NCBI RefSeq assembly: GCF_011386835.1
Contig: NC_088797.1
Coordinates: 90,964,264-91,028,263 of the forward strand
Direction of reading: 5' to 3'
DNA length: 64,000 bases
Source of the DNA: Chrysemys picta bellii
Taxonomy: Eukaryota > Chordata > Testudines > Emydidae
In this document: positions 58,795 through 64,000 of the stretch, one piece after another
Layout: each line of letters opens with the position of its first letter
Numbering within the stretch: the first letter of the stretch is position 1
Notes under the pieces: generated by a model
Databases searched by the model: none
The model's input: the letters and a program-made list of their open reading frames with translations, nothing else
What the model was told of the DNA's origin: nothing
Program-made: the position numbers and the translations under genes

Positions 58795-60716
58795 GTGTAT
58801 ACATGGATAGAAACAAAGAAAGATTGGAAGAAGAGTCAGAAGTCAATATGTCTGCATCAGGAGCTCTTTAGTGACCTGAAAATAAAAAAAGGAATCCTAC
58901 AAAAAGTGGACATATTGACAAACTGCTAAGGAAGAATATGAAAGAATATCACAAGCATGTAGAGACAAAATCAGAAAGGCTAGGGCATAAAGTGATTTAC
59001 ACCTAGTATGGTACATTAAAAAGTAATGAGAGGAGGTTCTATAAATACATTAGGAGGAAGAGAAAGATAGAGGACAGTGTAAGTGCACTACTTACTAAGG
59101 AAGGTGAGCTAATAACATGACACCAAAAAGGCTGAGATGTTTCGTATTTCAATCTTCACTAAATAGGTTAATTGTGATCAGCCACTTAACACAGTTAATA
59201 TTAACAACAAGAGGGAAGAAACATAAGTCAGAATAGGGAAAGAACAGATTAAATAATATATGGATAAGTTAGATGTATTCAAGTTAGTGGGTTCTGATTA
59301 AATTCACCCTAGGGTACTTACGAAATTGGCTGAATAAATTGAGGAACTGTTAGCAATTATCTTCAAGAACTCATGAAGTACAGGTGAGATCCTAGAGGAC
59401 TAGAGAAGTGCAGACATATTTAAAAAGTGGAAAATAGAAGACCTGGGGAATTATAGACTAGTCAGCCTAACTTTGATACCTGGAACAAATTATTAACCAA
59501 TCATTTTGTAAACATCTAGAGGATAATAGGGTTATAAGTAATAGCCAATCTGGATTTATCAAGACCAAATCATGCCAAACCTAATTTGCTTCTTTGACAG
59601 TGTTATAGACCTACTGGATAGAGAAGACGCAGTAGACGTGATGTATCTCCTTTTTAATAAGGCTTTTGACTGTCCCACATGACATTCTTGTAAGCACCCC
59701 TGGAAATGAGGATGAGATGGAAATACTATAAATTTGGGTGCAAAACTAGTTGACAAACTGTACTCAGAGTAGTTATCAATGGTTCACCGTCAAAGTGTCT
59801 CTAGTGAGTTCCCACAGGCGTCAGTCCTAGGTCTATCACTAGTCATGTTTTTCATTAATGATTTGGATAGGGGAGTGGAGAGTATAGTTATAAAATCTAT
59901 GGATGACACTATGCTGAGAGCAGTTGCAAGCACTCTGAAGGACAGGATCAGAATTCATAGTGACAAATTTCAGAATTGTTCTGAAATCAGTAAGATGAAA
60001 TTCAGTAAAGAAAAGTGCAAAGTAATGCACTTAAGAAGGAAAAATAACATGCACAAATATGAAATAAGGAATATCTGGCTAGGCTGTACTGCTGAAAAGG
60101 ATCTGAGAGTTAAAGTGGATCAATGAGTCAATAATGTAATGCAATTGTGAAAAAGGCAAATATTGTTCTGTGGCGTCTGAACAGAAGTGTCATATATAAG
60201 ACATAGGAGGTAATTGTTCCAGTCTATTCAGCCTCAGCTGGAGTGTTGTGTACCATTTTGTCAGGCTTTAAGAAAGATGTGAACAAACTGGAGAAAGTCC
60301 AGAGGAGAGCAACAAAAATGATAAAAGGTTTAGAAAACCTGACTTATGACTAAAAGTTAAAAAAAAAAACAACCCTGGGCATGTTTTGATCTTGAGAAGA
60401 GAAAACTGAGTGGGGATCAGATAAGTCTTGAAATATGTTAAAGGTTGGAAGGATAAGCAGTAAATGGCTTAATCTGTAGCAGGGTGATTTAGATTAGATA
60501 TTAGGAATTTTTTTCTATCTAGGATAGAAGGATAGTTAAGTACTGGAAGAGATTGTCAAGGGAGGTTGTGGAATCCCTGTCGTTGGACGTTTTTAAGAAC
60601 AGGTTGGACAAACACCTACCATGAATGGTCTTGGTATACTTGGTCCTGCCTCAGTGTAGGGGGATGGGCTAGATGACTTAAGGTACCTTCCAGCTGTATA
60701 TTTTGATAATTCTATG
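58795..60716 (+). mobile_element. CR1 LINE, 5'-truncated, plus strand
   Basis: About 1.9 kb of the reverse transcriptase half and the 3' untranslated region. Near 59779-60126 one frame retains QASVLGL (for QGSVLGP), FINDLDRGVES and MDDTML (a YADD-type catalytic box). The 3' part includes GGTTGTGGAATCCCTGTCG and ends in ATTCTATG (60709-60716), the CR1 terminal octamer. Upstream codons are interrupted by stops. Inactive. Confidence 0.9.
59779..60126 (+). pseudogene. CR1 reverse transcriptase fragment
   Basis: A 115-codon frame covers the palm region of the reverse transcriptase: QASVLGL, FINDLDRGVES and MDDTML, then SKMKFSKEKCKVMHL. The catalytic box reads MDD rather than ADD. Homology continues upstream in other frames (ex. 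DAVDVMYLLFNKAFD near 59630), so the original ORF2 is broken. Confidence 0.88.
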
Positions 60717-60787
60717 AAATCTCCTAGGCCCAGCTATTAAAATTGTTGGGATTTGCAAGGTAAAAGCAAGATGATGGAAGACTACAC

Positions 60788-61050
60788 TTAGGCTACTACC
60801 ACACTACAAAGTTAGGGTTGTGATATCCCTGCTTGTGCACACATATTTGTGCTAGCTCTCTTTGAGCCATGCTGAGTACAAACCCATCTGAAACTGGTGG
60901 GTATGTACTCGGCATGGCTCAGCATGCCTCCACTGCTGCTATCTGTGCCACCATGATTACAGTGCTATTTATATTCCTGCTAACTCAGGAGCTACGGTTT
61001 TGTACATAAGCAGGCGAATCATACCCGTAGCTCGTAGTGTAGATGTAGTT
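60788..61050. mobile_element. MITE with TAGGCTACTACCACACTAC / GTAGTGTAGATGTAGTT ends
   Basis: The ends are inverted with some mismatches and the interior contains inverted words (GAGCCATGCTGAGTAC and GTACTCGGCATGGCTC). It belongs to the same group as 55940-56152 and 30844-31145. Confidence 0.65.
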
Positions 61051-61240
61051 TTTGGATCAAAAATGTGTATATACAAACCAGTGCTCTATAGTCATGTGAC
61101 AGGCTGTATCAGCCCAGAGCCTGCTGGAGGCCACAGGGTCCTAGCACACCCCATCCCAGAAAGAAGCAGTAGAGAAGTCCACCAAGCAGCCTAGAGTAGC
61201 TGTGGGGAACAGCCAATTAAGAAAAGGATGCAGGGAGCAG

Positions 61241-61272
61241 CCAATCAGAGGGCTGCAGACTCCTATAACGAG
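61241..61272 (+). promoter_or_regulatory. putative CCAAT and TATA-like elements of the LTR promoter
   Basis: CCAATCAGAGGG is followed by CTCCTATAACGAGAGC at a spacing typical of LTR U3 promoters. Activity is not inferable from sequence alone. Confidence 0.4.
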
Positions 61273-61340
61273 AGCTGCAGCTCAGAGCAGCAAGGAGTGC
61301 AGATGGTGCTCCTGGCTGGCCCAGGGGAGCTGTAATACCA

Positions 61341-63221
61341 CATAAGAACATAAGAGTGGCCGTACTGGGTAAGACCAAAGGTCCATCCAGCCCAGTATCC
61401 TGTCTACTGACAGTGGCCAATGCCAGGTGCCCCAGTGGGAGGGAACCTAACAGGTAATGATCAAGTGATCTCTCTCCTGCCATCCATCTCCACCCTCTGA
61501 CAAACAGAGGCTAGGGGGCTAGGGACACCATTCCTTACCCATCCAGGCAAATAGCCATTAATGGACTTAACCTCCATGAATTTATCCAGTTCTTTTTTAA
61601 ACCCTGTTATAGTCCTAGCCTTCACAACCTCCTCAGGCAAGCAGTTCTATAAGTTGACTGTGTGCTGTGTGAAGAAGAACTTCCTTTTATTTGTTTTAAA
61701 TCTGCTACCCATTAATTTCATTTGGTGGCCCCTAGTTCTTATATTATGGGAACAAGTAAATAACTTTTTCTTATTCACTTTCTCCACATCACTCATGATT
61801 TTATATACCTCTATCATATCCCCCCTTAGTCTCCTCTTTTCCAAGCTGAAAAGTCCTAGTCTCTTTAATCTCTCCTCATATGGGACCCGTTCCAAACCCC
61901 TAATCATTTTAGTTGCCCTTCCCTGAACCTTTTCTAATGCCAGTATATTTTTTTGAGATGAGGGGACCACATCTGTACGTAGTATTCAAGATGTGGGTGT
62001 ACCATGGATTTATATAAGGGAAATAAGATATTCTCTGTCTTATTCTCTATTCCCTTTTTAATGATTCCTAACATCCTGTTTGCTTTTTTGACTGCCGCTG
62101 CACACTGCGTGGACGCCTTCAGAGAACTATCCACGATGACTCCAAGAGCTTTTTCCTGATTAGTTGTAGCTAATTTAACCCCCATCCCTCATCATATTTT
62201 ATGTATAAATGGGGTTATTTTTCCCAATGTGCATTATTTCACATTTATCCACGTTAAATTTCATTTGCCATTTTGTTGCCCAATCACTTAGTTTTGTGAG
62301 ATCTTTTTGAAGTTCTTCACAGTCTGCTTTGGTCTTAACTCTCTTGAGCAGTTTAGTATCATCTGCAAACTTTGCCACCTCACTGTTTACCCCTTTCTCC
62401 AGATCATTTATGAATAAGTTGAATAGGCTTGGTCCTAGGACCGACCCTTGGGGAACACCACTAGTTACCCCCTCCATTCAGAAAATTTACCATTTATTCC
62501 TCCCTTTGTTCCCTGTCTTTTAACCAGTTCTCAGTCCATGAAAGGATCTTCCCTCTTATCCCATGACAACTTAATTTACGTAAGAGCCTTTGGTGAGGGA
62601 CCTTGTCAAAGGCTTTCTGGAAATCTAAGTACATTATGTCCACTGGATCCCCCTTGTCCACGTTTGTTGACCCCTTCAAAGAACTCTGATAGATTAGTAA
62701 GACATGATTTCCCTTTACAGAAACCATGTTGACTTTTTCCCAACAATTTATGTTCTTCTATGTGTCTGACAATTTTATTTTTTACGATTGTTTCAACTAA
62801 TTTGCCGGGTACCGACGTTAGACTTACCGGTCTGTAATTGCCAGGATCACCTCTAAAGACCTTTTTAAAATATAGGCGTTACATTAGCTATCTTCTAGTT
62901 ATTGGGTACAGAAGCTGATTTAAAAGACAGGTTACAAACCATAGTTAGTATTCTGCAATTTCACATTTGAGTCTTTCAGAACTCTTGGGTGAATGCCATC
63001 TGGTCCTGGTGACTTGTTACTGTTAAGTTTATCAATTAATTCCAAAACCTCCTCTAGTAACACCTCAATCTGTGACAATTCCTCAGATTTGTCACCAACA
63101 AAAGCCAGCTCAGGTTTGGGAATCTCCCTAACATCCTCAGCCGTGAAGACTGAAGCAAAGAATTCATTTAGTTTCTCCGCAGTGACTTTATCATCTTTAA
63201 GTGCTCCTTTAAGTGCTCCTT
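61341..63221 (-). mobile_element. CR1 LINE, minus strand, nested in the LTR with 12-bp TSD
   Basis: GCTGTAATACCA lies on both sides (61329-61340 and 63222-63233). On the minus strand the copy runs from the reverse transcriptase N-terminal region (NKSPGPDGIHPRVLK) to a 3' end with repeated CATAAGAA/TTCTTATG words. It is 1881 bp and 5'-truncated. The frames are short and shifted, but less decayed than the CR1 at 58795, in keeping with a younger insertion. Confidence 0.92.
61647..63221 (-). pseudogene. CR1 ORF2 reverse transcriptase, frameshifted
   Basis: Separate minus-strand frames carry in order NKSPGPDGIHPRVLK (62932-63234), DIMYLDFQKAFDKVPH (62494-62727, first catalytic Asp), GVPQGSVLGPSLFNLFIND and KFADDTKLL (62199-62477), KEKALGVIVDSSLK-like text with one change (61934-62185), and YEERLKRLGLFSLEKRRLRG (61647-61970). 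These are the successive blocks of a CR1 reverse transcriptase and its C-terminal domain. Frame changes and stops between them exclude function. Confidence 0.9.
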
Positions 63222-63503
63222 GCTGTAATACCATGGATAGCTCAGTGCTGGCAAGGGGTGGGGAAGTGAGAAGGAGCTCCTGGCTGACTGCTGGGACTGA
63301 AGATAGAAGATTCTGAGGTAAGGGTGAAGAGTTAGTGAAGGCTGGGCTGAGGGGAAATGGCCCAGGGAAAAGTAGCAGCCTTGTGAGTGGTCAAAGGGAC
63401 ACAGTGGGCAGTGGCTATTCATGTCCCTGCTAGACTAGTAGGTGGGCCTGGGTCCTCTCCATTAGCCACTGCGAGAGGTGGAGTGCCACCCTGTCACAAA
63501 TCA

Positions 63504-64000
63504 CTGTTTCGTATGTCTTACATACAAACCACACAATTTGTGGTGGTGGGGGGGGGGGTTGGTTTTGGTTTTGGTTTTTCTCCAACTGACTGTTTAATCT
63601 AGACTCGGAATAACAAAGATTTTTTTTTTTTGGTAAGAAATGTCTTTTCTGAGGATGTTAACAAATAAGTGAAAACTGGCTGAAAAACAGGATGTTTTCT
63701 ATATTGAGTGATATATAGCTACAAAGATAAATTTTCAACAGAAAGAAACTAAATTTTCAAAAAAGTTTTTCATGTGTTTTTTGCTTGGTGTGTGTGAAAA
63801 GCAGCTGAAAAGGAAGCTCAAATATTAAGTCACCATAAGTTGCCCACATAAAATGGATGGTCTCTCTAAAAGGTAAGGATTATATTTTTAGTGATCTTCA
63901 AATAGGCATATATGTTGGGTTCACAAATCAAAATGTTCATTTTGTTAGAGCTTTTTGCAAAAATTCAGAAATTATGCTTCCCAAATAAGCACAATGTCCC
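63504..64000. other. AT-rich non-coding flank, no gene seen
   Basis: A G run and GGTTTTGGTTTT repeats near 63548-63580, then AT-rich sequence to the window end. No feature supported. Confidence 0.5.

Larger units (their letters stand above)
61095..63498 (+). mobile_element. LTR (about 511 bp) split by a CR1 insertion
   Basis: The left half (61095-61340) starts TGTGACAGGCTGTATCAGCC and the right half (63234-63498) ends GCCACCCTGTCACA; together they give a TG...CA LTR. Flanking AGTCA (61090-61094) and AATCA (63499-63503) differ by one transition, as expected of an old 5-bp duplication. CCAATC-type words at 61241-61247 and TCCTATAACGAG near 61261 could be promoter elements of the LTR. No internal genes are adjacent, so it is a solo LTR. 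Confidence 0.8.

Noticed and set aside
1..64000. CRISPR array, operon or phage region
   Set aside because: Repeats are transposon families with TSDs, there are no spacer-separated identical repeats, and the sequence is clearly vertebrate.

Overview
This is eukaryotic nuclear DNA from a large, repeat-rich sauropsid genome, most likely a turtle and less likely a crocodilian. The call rests on the mixture of interspersed repeats: CR1 LINEs, several hAT families with 8-bp target duplications, a mosaic of Penelope-like (PLE) 3' ends, a TIGD1-like Tigger, and TGTGACA...TGTCACA long terminal repeats. I could not run a repeat or genome search, so species and family names come from recognition of motifs. 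Background DNA is AT-rich, and no host exon, tRNA or rRNA gene can be supported. The window looks intronic or intergenic.

Layout. 760-4599 is a nearly complete Tigger DNA transposon with TA target sites and a frameshifted minus-strand transposase; its 5' part carries a GC-rich array. 8.3-14.6 kb holds a palindromic PLE-derived insertion, a hAT element with perfect target duplications, two small hAT MITEs, a TAGGG-type MITE and another PLE terminal fragment. 15490-17098 is a solo LTR with GGGGT duplications, itself interrupted by a TA-flanked MITE. 20.6-31.3 kb holds further MITEs, a near-perfect hairpin, a tRNA-like fold-back, several hAT elements, a second palindromic PLE insertion and a (GT)n run. 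35774-36475 is a 5'-truncated PLE with a GIY-YIG endonuclease remnant and a hammerhead-like terminal motif. 38690-41640 is a decayed Ty3/gypsy gag-pol. 43.1-48 kb holds hAT elements and a GC-rich element with a minisatellite. 50.1-52.1 kb is a MITE followed by a minus-strand CR1 into which two hAT elements have inserted at the same 8-bp site. 55.9-63.5 kb holds three MITEs, a plus-strand CR1, and an LTR split by a minus-strand CR1 with a 12-bp target duplication.

Nothing here forms a working gene system. All recognisable coding sequence (Tigger transposase, CR1 and gypsy reverse transcriptases, PLE endonuclease) is broken. The value of the window lies in its nested insertion history and in a few structured elements: PLE-derived inverted dimers with hammerhead-like motifs, transposon interiors expanded into GC-rich arrays, and isolated hairpins. 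The longest unexplained open frame, 37269-37796 on the minus strand, is not recognised.
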